DNA of 6,052 nucleotides from Candidatus Rokuibacteriota bacterium (GCA_016188625.1 JACPHL010000303.1:1-6052), one strand, 5' to 3'; shown: positions 1 through 5,623, counted from the stretch's first letter. Made by a program: numbers and translations. The notes: generated by a model not told the origin, from the sequence alone.

Positions 1-329
1 GTCCCGGCCAGGTGCTCGACCGCGAGGAGGCCGAAGGCGCGCCGGCGGGTAGGGTCGGCGTAGGCGAGGCAGCTCGAGTAGTGGGGCGCGCGGACCTCGA
101 TGAGCGCCCCGGGCCGGGCGATCCGGTGCAGCTCCCCCATCACCGCGAGGACGTCCTGGAGGTGCTCGAGAACGTCCCGGCAGACGATCCGGTCGAAGCT
201 CGAGTCGGGGAACGGGTACGGGAGGCGGTCGAGGTCGTGGACGACGTCGGCCAGGGTCTCGGGGGAGCGGTCCACCCCGACCGCGCCCGGCTCCTTGTTC
301 ACCCCGCACCCGAGGTCCAGAACCTTCAT
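1..329 (-). CDS. Class I SAM-dependent methyltransferase, N-terminal part (cut by left edge)
   Basis: The visible part is the first 109 residues of a Rossmann-type methyltransferase of the Methyltransf_11 (UbiE/BioC-like) kind; the C-terminal part lies beyond the left edge. The protein begins directly with SAM-binding motif I: MKVLDLGCG (residues 1-9), then GVD at 18-20, whose Asp is the usual ribose-contacting acidic residue. Next come the PYPFPDSSFDRIVC segment (37-50), DVLEHLQD (52-59) and the ELHRIARPGALIEV strand (66-79), all typical of the family. The PHYSS...AYADPTRRRAF stretch (82-99) recalls small-molecule or glycan-associated methyltransferases. The ATG at 329-327 lies 5 nt after the stop codon of the FNR-like gene, so it is the last visible gene of the operon and probably coupled to it. 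No clear Shine-Dalgarno site is seen. The substrate cannot be told. The family call is firm; a role in the same pathway is inferred from spacing only. Confidence 0.88.
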   Translation of the reverse strand, partial: MKVLDLGCGVNKEPGAVGVDRSPETLADVVHDLDRLPYPFPDSSFDRIVCRDVLEHLQDVLAVMGELHRIARPGALIEVRAPHYSSCLAYADPTRRRAFGLLAVEHLAG

Positions 330-334
330 CGCCG

Positions 335-1039
335 CTACCAGAATTTCTCGTAGCGGATCGCGCGGCGCTCCATCCCCCGGCTCATGAACAGCTCGCGGCA
401 CGCCTTCACCATCTTCCCGCCGCCGCAGATCAGCGCCTCCCGGCCCGCCAGCTCCGGCAGCTCCCGCGCCAGGAGCTTCAGCAGGTCGCCCGATCCCCCG
501 CCCGGGCCCGGTTCGGCCTCCTCCAGGATCGGGGCGTAGCCGAACTCCGAGTGCCGGCGGGCCAGCTCCTCGAACTCCTCGTGGTAGATCAAGAGCTCCC
601 GCCGCGGGGCGCCGTAGTAGAGGCGCATCCGGCGCGGGAAGCCGCGCTCGGCCTCGCCGAGGAGGATCGAACGGAACGGGACGATCCCGATCTCCTCGGC
701 GACCAGGATGACCTCGGCGGACGATCCCCGGATCAGCGTCAGGTTCCCGAGGGGGGAGTGGAAGGCGAGCTCCTCCCCGGGCTTGACCCCCCGGAGGAAG
801 CGCGAGCCGACGCCTCCGGGCGTGACGTCGGCGCAGAGTCGGAAGACCCGCCGCTCGGACGGCGGAGAGGCGATGGTGTAGGGGCGGACGGTCTTGGGAC
901 CGAAGGGAAGGGAGACCCACTGGCCGGCCTCGAAGTGAAGCTCGGCCGGCTCCACCATCTCCACGTCCAGCTCGAGGATGTCGGGGGCGAGCCAGCGGAC
1001 CCCGACGATCCGACCCTTGCAGTTCGGCGCCTTCGCCAT
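335..1039 (-). CDS. FAD-dependent ferredoxin-NADP+ reductase-like oxidoreductase, single-module, no Fe-S domain
   Basis: This 234-residue protein has the two-domain FNR fold. The N-terminal FAD-binding barrel (about 1-100) carries the flavin motif RPYTIAS (52-58) and the HSPLGNL loop (94-100). The C-terminal nucleotide domain (about 105-234) contains VAEEIGIVPFRS (113-124), YYGAPRRELLIYHEEF (141-156), ICGGGKMVKA (204-213) and a C-terminal YEKFW. Proteins of this type pass electrons between NAD(P)H and a partner such as an oxygenase, flavin enzyme or ferredoxin. No 2Fe-2S ferredoxin domain or cysteine cluster is present, so it probably works as a separate reductase. The usual GGTGIAP-type motif is altered here, with Glu-Glu (115-116) in place of Gly-Gly. 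The ATG lies 6 nt after the stop of the 68-residue gene and the TAG stop is 5 nt before the methyltransferase start. A partnership with the LLM oxidoreductase two genes upstream is inferred from the operon only. Confidence 0.88.
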   Translation of the reverse strand: MAKAPNCKGRIVGVRWLAPDILELDVEMVEPAELHFEAGQWVSLPFGPKTVRPYTIASPPSERRVFRLCADVTPGGVGSRFLRGVKPGEELAFHSPLGNLTLIRGSSAEVILVAEEIGIVPFRSILLGEAERGFPRRMRLYYGAPRRELLIYHEEFEELARRHSEFGYAPILEEAEPGPGGGSGDLLKLLARELPELAGREALICGGGKMVKACRELFMSRGMERRAIRYEKFW

Positions 1040-1045
1040 GGCCAG

Positions 1046-1252
1046 CTAGGAATCCTGATCCAAGGCCGTGACCCTCTTGAGCCGGGCAAGACGGGCCTCA
1101 ATCTCCTGGGCAGGCAAGGGCTCGGCAGGCTGCTTGCGGCGGGCACGGGCAAGCCGGTAGTCCGAATCCCCCGGTCGCACGGGCTCGGCACAAGAGGCCT
1201 CGAAGAGGGTCTTGAGGGTACGGCCCAGTCGATTTTTCGGCGCCTTCCCCAT
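1046..1252 (-). CDS. Small basic protein of unknown function (68 aa)
   Basis: I do not recognise this protein. It is 68 residues long and strongly basic (15 Lys/Arg against 9 Asp/Glu), with a single Cys at residue 21, no transmembrane segment and no signal peptide. The middle is Pro/Arg-rich, and a likely amphipathic helix follows near the C-terminus (about residues 48-62, QEIEARLARLKRV). Its ATG lies 3 nt after the stop of the LLM gene and its TAG stop 6 nt before the start of the FNR-like gene. That placement is the main reason for calling it a real gene. Its codon use differs from its neighbours: about 17 of 68 codons end in A or T (for example AAA, AAT, CGA, CGT, TGT, ATT, GAT), whereas adjacent genes rarely use such codons. 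It could be an accessory or RNA-binding-like protein, or a recent insertion. No function is claimed. Confidence 0.62.
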   Translation of the reverse strand: MGKAPKNRLGRTLKTLFEASCAEPVRPGDSDYRLARARRKQPAEPLPAQEIEARLARLKRVTALDQDS

Positions 1253-1255
1253 CGG

Positions 1256-2182
1256 CTAGCCGGAGCGAAAGCGCGGGAGGACCTCGGCGGCGAAGGCCTC
1301 GATCTGCTCAGCCTCCCGCTGACTGTCGGCGACGAAGTTCAGGACGAAGGTCTCGACGCCGGCCTCGGCGAAGGCGGCGATCCTCTCGGCGCACGCCTCG
1401 GGGGGCCCGAGCACGCAGTACCGCTCGACCAGCTCGTCGAAGGGCTGGTCGTAACGCCGGGTGAGGTGCCGGGCCGCGGTCTCCCGGGCCGTCTCGGGGT
1501 CGTCGTCCATGGCGATGAACGTGAGGTGGGCGGGCTCGAACCTCTCGAGCCGGCGCCCGGCCTCGGCGGCGAACCCCTCGATCTTGTCGAGGCTCCGGCG
1601 GTAGCGGTCGGGGGCGACCAGATAGGAGATCCAGCCGTCCCCGAGGCGGCCGGCGCGGCGGAGGGCAAAGTCCGAGCGCCCCCCGACCAGGATCGGCGGC
1701 CCTCCGGGCTGAACGGGTTTGGGCTCGATCGTCACCCCGTCGAAGCGGAAGTGCTTCCCCTCGAAGGAGGCCGGGGAGTCGCGCCAGAGGCGCCGGAGGA
1801 CCTCGATCCCCTCATCGGTCCGCCGTCCCCGCTCCTCGCGCGGGACCCCGCACGCCTCGAACTCCTTCGGGAACTCCCCGCCGACCCCGACGCCGAAGAC
1901 GACGCGCCCGCCCGAGAGGAAGTCGAGGCTCGCCACGGCCTTGGCCACCGGCGTCGGGTGCCGGAGCGGGAGGAGGTAGACGCAGGTCCCGAGCCGGACC
2001 CGACGGGTCCTGGCCGCGTAGCTCGCCAGCAGGGTCAGGGGGTCCAGGATCGGGCGGGTATAGCTGATGTGATCGCCGGCCCAGAGGCTTTCGTAGCCGA
2101 GCGCCTCGACCTGCTCGGCCAGGGGGAGCAGGGTCTCGGGGCGGTGGAGGTTGAGCGCGACGCCGAAACGGAGGCGGGGCAC
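1256..2182 (-). CDS. LLM-class flavin/F420-dependent oxidoreductase
   Basis: This is a 308-residue single-domain TIM-barrel protein of the luciferase-like monooxygenase superfamily, of normal length. Visible family features are the first strand RFGVALNL (5-12), the LWAGDH segment (33-38), LPLRHPTPVAKAVASLDFLSGG (71-92, the most conserved family stretch), GVGVGGEF (97-104), the PPILVGGRS strand (162-170), GDGW (181-184) and a GPPEACAERIAAFAEAGVE helix near the C-terminus. Members use reduced FMN or coenzyme F420 for monooxygenation or hydride transfer on diverse substrates; the sequence alone does not tell which cofactor. The start is GTG at 2182-2180, one base after the stop of the aldolase/SDR gene. 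It gives the usual N-terminus just before the first beta strand, and translation is probably coupled because no strong ribosome-binding site is seen. The nearby FNR-like gene could supply reduced flavin; this is inference. The exact reaction is unknown. Confidence 0.92.
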   Translation of the reverse strand: MPRLRFGVALNLHRPETLLPLAEQVEALGYESLWAGDHISYTRPILDPLTLLASYAARTRRVRLGTCVYLLPLRHPTPVAKAVASLDFLSGGRVVFGVGVGGEFPKEFEACGVPREERGRRTDEGIEVLRRLWRDSPASFEGKHFRFDGVTIEPKPVQPGGPPILVGGRSDFALRRAGRLGDGWISYLVAPDRYRRSLDKIEGFAAEAGRRLERFEPAHLTFIAMDDDPETARETAARHLTRRYDQPFDELVERYCVLGPPEACAERIAAFAEAGVETFVLNFVADSQREAEQIEAFAAEVLPRFRSG

Positions 2183-2183
2183 G

Positions 2184-4223
2184 CTACCGCGGGAAGGCGT
2201 CGCGGACGCCGCCGTCCACGGTGAGGGTGCAGCCGGTCGTCTTGGCGGCGCGGTCCGAGGCCAGGAAGAGGACCGCCTCGGCCACGTCCTCGGGGAGGAC
2301 CGGGACGCCGAGGAGGTTACGCCGCCGGTAGAACTCCTCGAGTTCGCCGGGCGCGATCCCGTGCGCCCGGGCGCGCTCGGCGCGGACCTCCTCCGACCAG
2401 AGCCTGGAGTCGCGAAAGACGGCGTCGGGGTTCACGATGTTCGCCCGGATCCCGGAGGGGCCGCCCTCGATGGCGAGGACCTTGGCGAGCTGGGCCTCGG
2501 CGGCCTTGGCGGCACTGTAGGCGGCGAACTCCTTCCCGGGCGCCATGACGTTCTTGGTCGCCACGAAGACGAAGCTCCCACCGAGGCCTTGCGCCTTCAT
2601 GACCCGAAGGGCCTCGCGAGCGACCAGGAAGTGGCCGGTGGCGTTGACCGCGAGGCTCCGCTCCCAGTCGGCGAGCGCCATGGCGTCGATGGCCCCCGCG
2701 GGCGCGATCCCCGCGTTCGAGACGACCACGTCGAGCCCGCCGCAGGCCTCGACCGCGGCCCGGATACCCGAGCGGACCGAGGCCTCGGCGGTCACGTCCA
2801 TGGCGACCCCGAGCGCCCGGCCCGCGCCGTGCCGCTCCTCGAGCTCCCGGGCGACCTGCTCGGCCCCGGGGTGATCGAGGTCCGCCACGACCACGTGGGC
2901 CCCCTCCTGGGCGAGCCGCCGCGCCACCGCGCGGCCGATCCCGCTCGCCCCGCCCGTCACGAGGACGATCCGGCGCGCCAGCTCGCGCTCGGGCGGCGCC
3001 TTGGCAAGCTTGTAGAGCTCGAGCGGCCAGTACTCGACGTCGAACGCCTCCTTCGGGGTCAGGGAGGCGTAGGGCCCGAAGGCCGACGCCGCCCCGAGGA
3101 CCCAGACGGTGCGGTGATAGATCTCCGCCGCGATCAGGGCGGCCCTCGCTTCCTTGCCGGTCGTGAACATCCCGAGGCCCGGGATCAGGATGACCCGCGG
3201 GTAAGGGTCGAGGAGGGTGGCGCCGGGGAAGCGGTGCGCCTCGAAGTACTCGGTGTAGCCCCTGGCGAACGCCTCCACCTGGCCCCGGACCGCCTCGCTC
3301 AGGGCGCCGAGGTCCGAGGGGTCCTCCACCTCGACGAAGAGCGGGACGCGCTTGGTGTGGATGGTGTGATCCGGGGTCGCCGGCCCGACCTGGCTGAGCC
3401 TTGCCGCCTCGGGCGAGCTGACGAACTCGAGGACCGGCTCCGAGTCGTCGTAGCGGAGGAGGACCCGCCGCTCGCGGCTCACCGCGCCCCGGAGGATCGG
3501 GGCCAGCGCGACCGCGAGGTCACGGCGGGCGGCGGCGTCGAGGACCCTCGGGCGCGCCGGCCCGGACGGCCGCCGGCCGCGCGCCGAGACCTTGATCGCC
3601 TCCATGGTCGCGCCGTAGGCCTCCTTGAGCGTGCCGCCCCAGGTGATCAGCCCGTGCTTCTCCAGGATCACCCCCCTGGCCCGGGGGTGGGCGCGGACCC
3701 CCTCGGCCACCTCCTTGGAGAGGAGGAAGCCGGGGCGCCGGTAGGGAATCAGGGCCACGTCCTTGCCGTAGACCTCCTGGACGGCCTCGCGCCCCCGCGC
3801 GTTGTTGGTCAGGGCGACGACGGCATCGGCGTGGGTGTGGATCACCGCCTCGGAGGGGAGGAAGCCGTGGAGCAGGGCCTCGATCGACGGGCGCGGCGAG
3901 TCGGGCTCCTGGAGGCAGCGGGCGAGGTAGGCGACCATCTCCTGGTCGTCCATGTCGGCCCGCTTCAGGAGGGCGAGAATAGGCTCGAGGAGTACCCCGG
4001 GGAAGTCGCGGGCGACGATCGACTTGAGGTCCGAGCCCGAGCCCTTGACCCGGAGGACCCGGATCGGCCGGCCCAGGAGGTCGGGCTCGGTGACCTTGAG
4101 CGAGGTGTTCCCGCCGCCCCAGACCACGAGCGAGGGCTCGGCCCCAACCAGCCGGGAGGCGTAGACCAGGAGATCAAGCCCCTCGAGCCCCTTCACCTCG
4201 TCGTCGGACCAGTGGCTCTTCAT
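2184..4223 (-). CDS. Bifunctional class II aldolase / short-chain dehydrogenase (rhamnulose-1-phosphate aldolase/alcohol dehydrogenase type)
   Basis: This 679-residue fusion (numbered from the ATG at 4223) matches the length and order of bacterial two-domain aldolase/SDR enzymes. The class II aldolase/adducin domain (about 1-220) has GGGNTS (36-41) and GSGSD (61-65) for phosphate binding, the zinc histidines in HTHADA (His129, His131), and a further His in EKHGL (His190). A linker region (about 230-410) follows. The SDR domain (about 417-679) has the NAD-binding TGGASGIG (423-430), NAG (503-505), YSAAK with catalytic Tyr569 and Lys573, and a C-terminal VDGG motif. The usual catalytic Ser position is Thr556. 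In the family, the aldolase splits a ketose-1-phosphate into DHAP and lactaldehyde, and the SDR oxidises the aldehyde. No isomerase or kinase is nearby, so the substrate is uncertain. A TTG two codons upstream is an alternative start, but ATG has the better spacing (10 nt) from AAGG at 4237-4234. It heads a tight operon. Confidence 0.93.
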   Translation of the reverse strand: MKSHWSDDEVKGLEGLDLLVYASRLVGAEPSLVVWGGGNTSLKVTEPDLLGRPIRVLRVKGSGSDLKSIVARDFPGVLLEPILALLKRADMDDQEMVAYLARCLQEPDSPRPSIEALLHGFLPSEAVIHTHADAVVALTNNARGREAVQEVYGKDVALIPYRRPGFLLSKEVAEGVRAHPRARGVILEKHGLITWGGTLKEAYGATMEAIKVSARGRRPSGPARPRVLDAAARRDLAVALAPILRGAVSRERRVLLRYDDSEPVLEFVSSPEAARLSQVGPATPDHTIHTKRVPLFVEVEDPSDLGALSEAVRGQVEAFARGYTEYFEAHRFPGATLLDPYPRVILIPGLGMFTTGKEARAALIAAEIYHRTVWVLGAASAFGPYASLTPKEAFDVEYWPLELYKLAKAPPERELARRIVLVTGGASGIGRAVARRLAQEGAHVVVADLDHPGAEQVARELEERHGAGRALGVAMDVTAEASVRSGIRAAVEACGGLDVVVSNAGIAPAGAIDAMALADWERSLAVNATGHFLVAREALRVMKAQGLGGSFVFVATKNVMAPGKEFAAYSAAKAAEAQLAKVLAIEGGPSGIRANIVNPDAVFRDSRLWSEEVRAERARAHGIAPGELEEFYRRRNLLGVPVLPEDVAEAVLFLASDRAAKTTGCTLTVDGGVRDAFPR

Positions 4224-4232
4224 GCCCAATTT

Positions 4233-4264
4233 ACCTTATCACCCGGGCCGACGGCGAGTAAAGG
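4233..4264. repeat. 32-bp repeat, copy 1, upstream of the aldolase/SDR gene
   Basis: This block is repeated at 5551-5582 in the same orientation with one mismatch in 32 bases (A at 4251, G at 5569). The mismatch falls exactly at the centre of a 9-bp palindrome, GCCGNCGGC (4247-4255). It lies between the MFS stop codon (ending at 4275) and the aldolase start (4223), and the second copy occupies the equivalent place before the MFS gene. Identity stops abruptly on the left side and fades on the right. This suggests a duplicated regulatory element rather than coding similarity. Confidence 0.93.
4235..4262 (-). promoter_or_regulatory. Putative sigma70-type promoter of the aldolase/SDR operon
   Basis: Read on the minus strand, TTTACT (4262-4257) matches the -35 consensus at four of six positions, and GATAAG (4240-4235) matches the -10 consensus at four of six, with a 16-bp spacer. 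The same pair sits in front of the MFS gene within the repeat, which supports a regulatory role. Transcription would begin only a few bases before the ATG at 4223, giving a very short or no leader. Alternatively, AAGG (4237-4234) is a Shine-Dalgarno site 10 nt from the ATG and the real promoter is further upstream. The operon could also receive read-through from the MFS gene, since no terminator is visible in the 51-nt gap. Confidence 0.5.
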
Positions 4265-4274
4265 GGCGACCGTA

Positions 4275-5540
4275 TTACTGGTTCGGTGCAGAGAGGACCT
4301 CCGCCGTCCACTGCTCCTCGGGCGGCCGGACGCCGCGGAACCACGCGAAGATCGCCAGGTCGTAGACGATCTTGAGGCCGCCCGCCACCAGGAACGGCAG
4401 GCCGAGCGCCGGCGCGGCGAGCGTGGCCCCGGCGAAGACCGGGGCGATGGCCGCGGCCGTGTTCCGGGCCACGGCGGTCACCCCCGCGACGGCGGACCGC
4501 TCCTCGGGGGCAACCACGGCCATGGTGTACGACTGGCGCGTCGGGACGTCGAGCTGGGAGAGGAGGTTCCGGGCGAGCAGCACGGCCACGGCGAGGGGGA
4601 GGCCCGGCATGAGCGGCACGAGGATGAGCAGGACGTTCGAGGGCAGGTGCGTGAAGACCATCGTGTTGAGCAGGCCGAACCGCCTGGCGAGCGGCCCGGC
4701 GGCGAGGAAGGAGAGGGCCGCCAGGAGGTTGGTCCCGAAGAAGATCGCCGCCAGCCCGGCGGTCTCGACCCCGTACCGGAGATGGAACCAGTACGCCACC
4801 ATCCCCTGCACGACGAACCCGCCGGCGAAGGCGTCCAGCGCGAAGAGGGCCGCCAGCCTCGCCAGGAGGCCGCGGGAGCGGGTGACGCCGAGCCACCGGG
4901 GGCGCTGCCCGGCCGGGAGGCCGCCGGTCTCGACCCCAGAGGTGAGGCCGCCGTAGAGGGCTGCCAGGATCAGCGCCGCGGCCACGTACCCCCAGATCAG
5001 GGCCTGGAAGCCCTGCCGCCCCGGGAGCCCGACGGCGCCGGGGAGCCCCACGGCCAGGGCCCCGAAGGCCCCGGTCAGCGACCCCACGAGGTTGTAGACG
5101 GCGAACGCGCTCGTCCGCCGCGCGGCCGCGGTGGTCTCGGGAAGGATGGCCTGCTCCACCGGCAGAAAGGGCCCCACCTCCTTGCCTGAGGGGCTGATGG
5201 TGCCGATGAACGCCGCGACGGCGAGCCAGATCAGGCGGTCGGTGAGGGCGAAGGCCGCCCCCGCGAGCGCCATCAAGAGCGCGCCCGCCATCAGGACCCG
5301 CCGCCGGCCCACCCGGTCCGCCACGGTCGTCAGCGCGATGGTCATCAGGGCGCCGCCGCCCAGCGCGGCGGTGAAGACGGCGCCGACCTGGACGGGGGAG
5401 AGCCCCTTCAGGGCGAGGTAAGGCCCGAGGATGACCGACAGGAAGCCGTAGGCGAAGGTGCGGACGCCGTGCGCGGCGAGGACCACACGGCCGTCCCGTG
5501 AGAGGAACCTGCCCCGGCCCGCGCGCCTTTCGTCCGCCAT
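4275..5540 (-). CDS. Major facilitator superfamily transporter (about 12 TM)
   Basis: This 421-residue inner-membrane protein has the hydrophobic pattern of a 12-helix MFS carrier. There are about six helices up to residue 200, a polar charged loop at about 200-225 (GVETGG...RPRWLGVTRSR), then about six more to residue 400 and a short hydrophilic tail. The loop after TM2 carries DRVGRRR (75-81), the MFS motif A region. SPSGKEVGPFLPVEQA (116-131), around TM4, resembles a signature of one prokaryotic MFS subgroup, recalled from memory only. In the second half, LARNLLSQLDVPTRQSY (322-338) is also conserved-looking. The ATG at 5540-5538 follows a purine-rich GGGAGAGG (5549-5542), very close to the start. 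The gene lies 51 nt upstream of the aldolase/SDR gene on the same strand and is preceded by a copy of the same 32-bp element, so co-regulation is likely. The substrate and direction of transport are unknown; uptake of the aldolase substrate or its precursor is an inference. Confidence 0.92.
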   Translation of the reverse strand: MADERRAGRGRFLSRDGRVVLAAHGVRTFAYGFLSVILGPYLALKGLSPVQVGAVFTAALGGGALMTIALTTVADRVGRRRVLMAGALLMALAGAAFALTDRLIWLAVAAFIGTISPSGKEVGPFLPVEQAILPETTAAARRTSAFAVYNLVGSLTGAFGALAVGLPGAVGLPGRQGFQALIWGYVAAALILAALYGGLTSGVETGGLPAGQRPRWLGVTRSRGLLARLAALFALDAFAGGFVVQGMVAYWFHLRYGVETAGLAAIFFGTNLLAALSFLAAGPLARRFGLLNTMVFTHLPSNVLLILVPLMPGLPLAVAVLLARNLLSQLDVPTRQSYTMAVVAPEERSAVAGVTAVARNTAAAIAPVFAGATLAAPALGLPFLVAGGLKIVYDLAIFAWFRGVRPPEEQWTAEVLSAPNQ

Positions 5541-5550
5541 GCCTCTCCCG

Positions 5551-5582
5551 ACCTTATCACCCGGGCCGGCGGCGAGTAAAGG
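5551..5582. repeat. 32-bp repeat, copy 2, upstream of the MFS gene
   Basis: This is the second copy of the element at 4233-4264, in the same orientation, with the single difference at 5569 in the middle of the palindrome GCCGNCGGC (5565-5573). It starts 11 nt before the MFS start codon, while copy 1 starts 10 nt before the aldolase start codon. The constant distance to two different genes points to a function in expression. The two copies also flank the MFS gene as direct repeats about 1.3 kb apart. Confidence 0.93.
5553..5580 (-). promoter_or_regulatory. Putative sigma70-type promoter of the MFS gene
   Basis: On the minus strand, TTTACT (5580-5575) and GATAAG (5558-5553) are separated by 16 bp, identical to the arrangement before the aldolase/SDR gene. 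The predicted start point is only about 5 nt from the ATG at 5540, so the transcript would be nearly leaderless. The GGGAGAGG at 5549-5542 would then be partly outside the message, which is an argument for caution. The -35 is separated by 10 bp from the -35 of the divergent cupin promoter. Confidence 0.5.
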
Positions 5583-5590
5583 ACGCGCCG

Positions 5591-5619
5591 TTGACAGGCC
5601 CCTGGCGACCCACTAGAGT
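5591..5619 (+). promoter_or_regulatory. Sigma70-type promoter of the cupin gene
   Basis: A perfect -35 hexamer TTGACA (5591-5596) is followed by a 17-bp spacer and the -10 hexamer TAGAGT (5614-5619, four of six matches). Transcription should start near 5626, leaving a leader of about 35 nt with the Shine-Dalgarno site at 5647-5653. This is the best promoter match in the window. Confidence 0.72.
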
Positions 5620-5623
5620 GGGT
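5608..5623. promoter_or_regulatory. Inverted repeat over the cupin -10 element, probable operator
   Basis: ACCCACT (5608-5614) and AGTGGGT (5617-5623) are perfect 7-bp inverted arms around a 2-bp AG centre. The repeat fully covers the -10 hexamer at 5614-5619, the classic place for a repressor site. It is not followed by a T-run and lies upstream of the gene, so a terminator is unlikely. The binding protein is not encoded in the visible window. Confidence 0.6.

Noticed and set aside
12-353. Plus-strand open frames over the left end
   Set aside because: The minus strand here encodes an unmistakable methyltransferase N-terminus (VLDLGCG motif) that runs off the edge; the plus frames have no motif.
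335-1039. Dihydroorotate dehydrogenase electron-transfer subunit (PyrK) identity for the FNR-like protein
   Set aside because: PyrK carries a C-terminal cysteine cluster for a 2Fe-2S centre. This protein has only isolated cysteines and ends at YEKFW, and no pyrD neighbour is visible.
551-2224. Plus-strand open frame of 557 codons opposite the FNR-like, small and LLM genes
   Set aside because: Same composition artefact; it runs antisense across three minus-strand genes and has no recognisable domain.
4224-4274. Terminator between the MFS and aldolase/SDR genes
   Set aside because: The 51-nt gap holds the 32-bp element but no GC-rich hairpin with a usable loop followed by a T-run; read-through is likely.
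4231-4896. Minus-strand open frame ending in a PSARVIR-like tail, matched by a similar tail at 5408-5803
   Set aside because: Both are out-of-frame shadows. The shared peptide simply reflects the 32-bp DNA repeat read in the same relative frame, not homologous proteins.
2151-5189. Plus-strand open frame of over 1000 codons opposite the aldolase/SDR and MFS genes
   Set aside because: High GC content removes stop codons from the opposite strand. The translation is low-complexity (Arg/Gly/Glu/Asp/Pro-rich) with no motif, while the minus strand holds clear enzyme families.
5608-5623. Transcription terminator at the ACCCACT/AGTGGGT inverted repeat
   Set aside because: The stem has only a 2-nt centre, which cannot form a normal loop, no T-run follows on either strand, and it lies inside a promoter between divergent genes.
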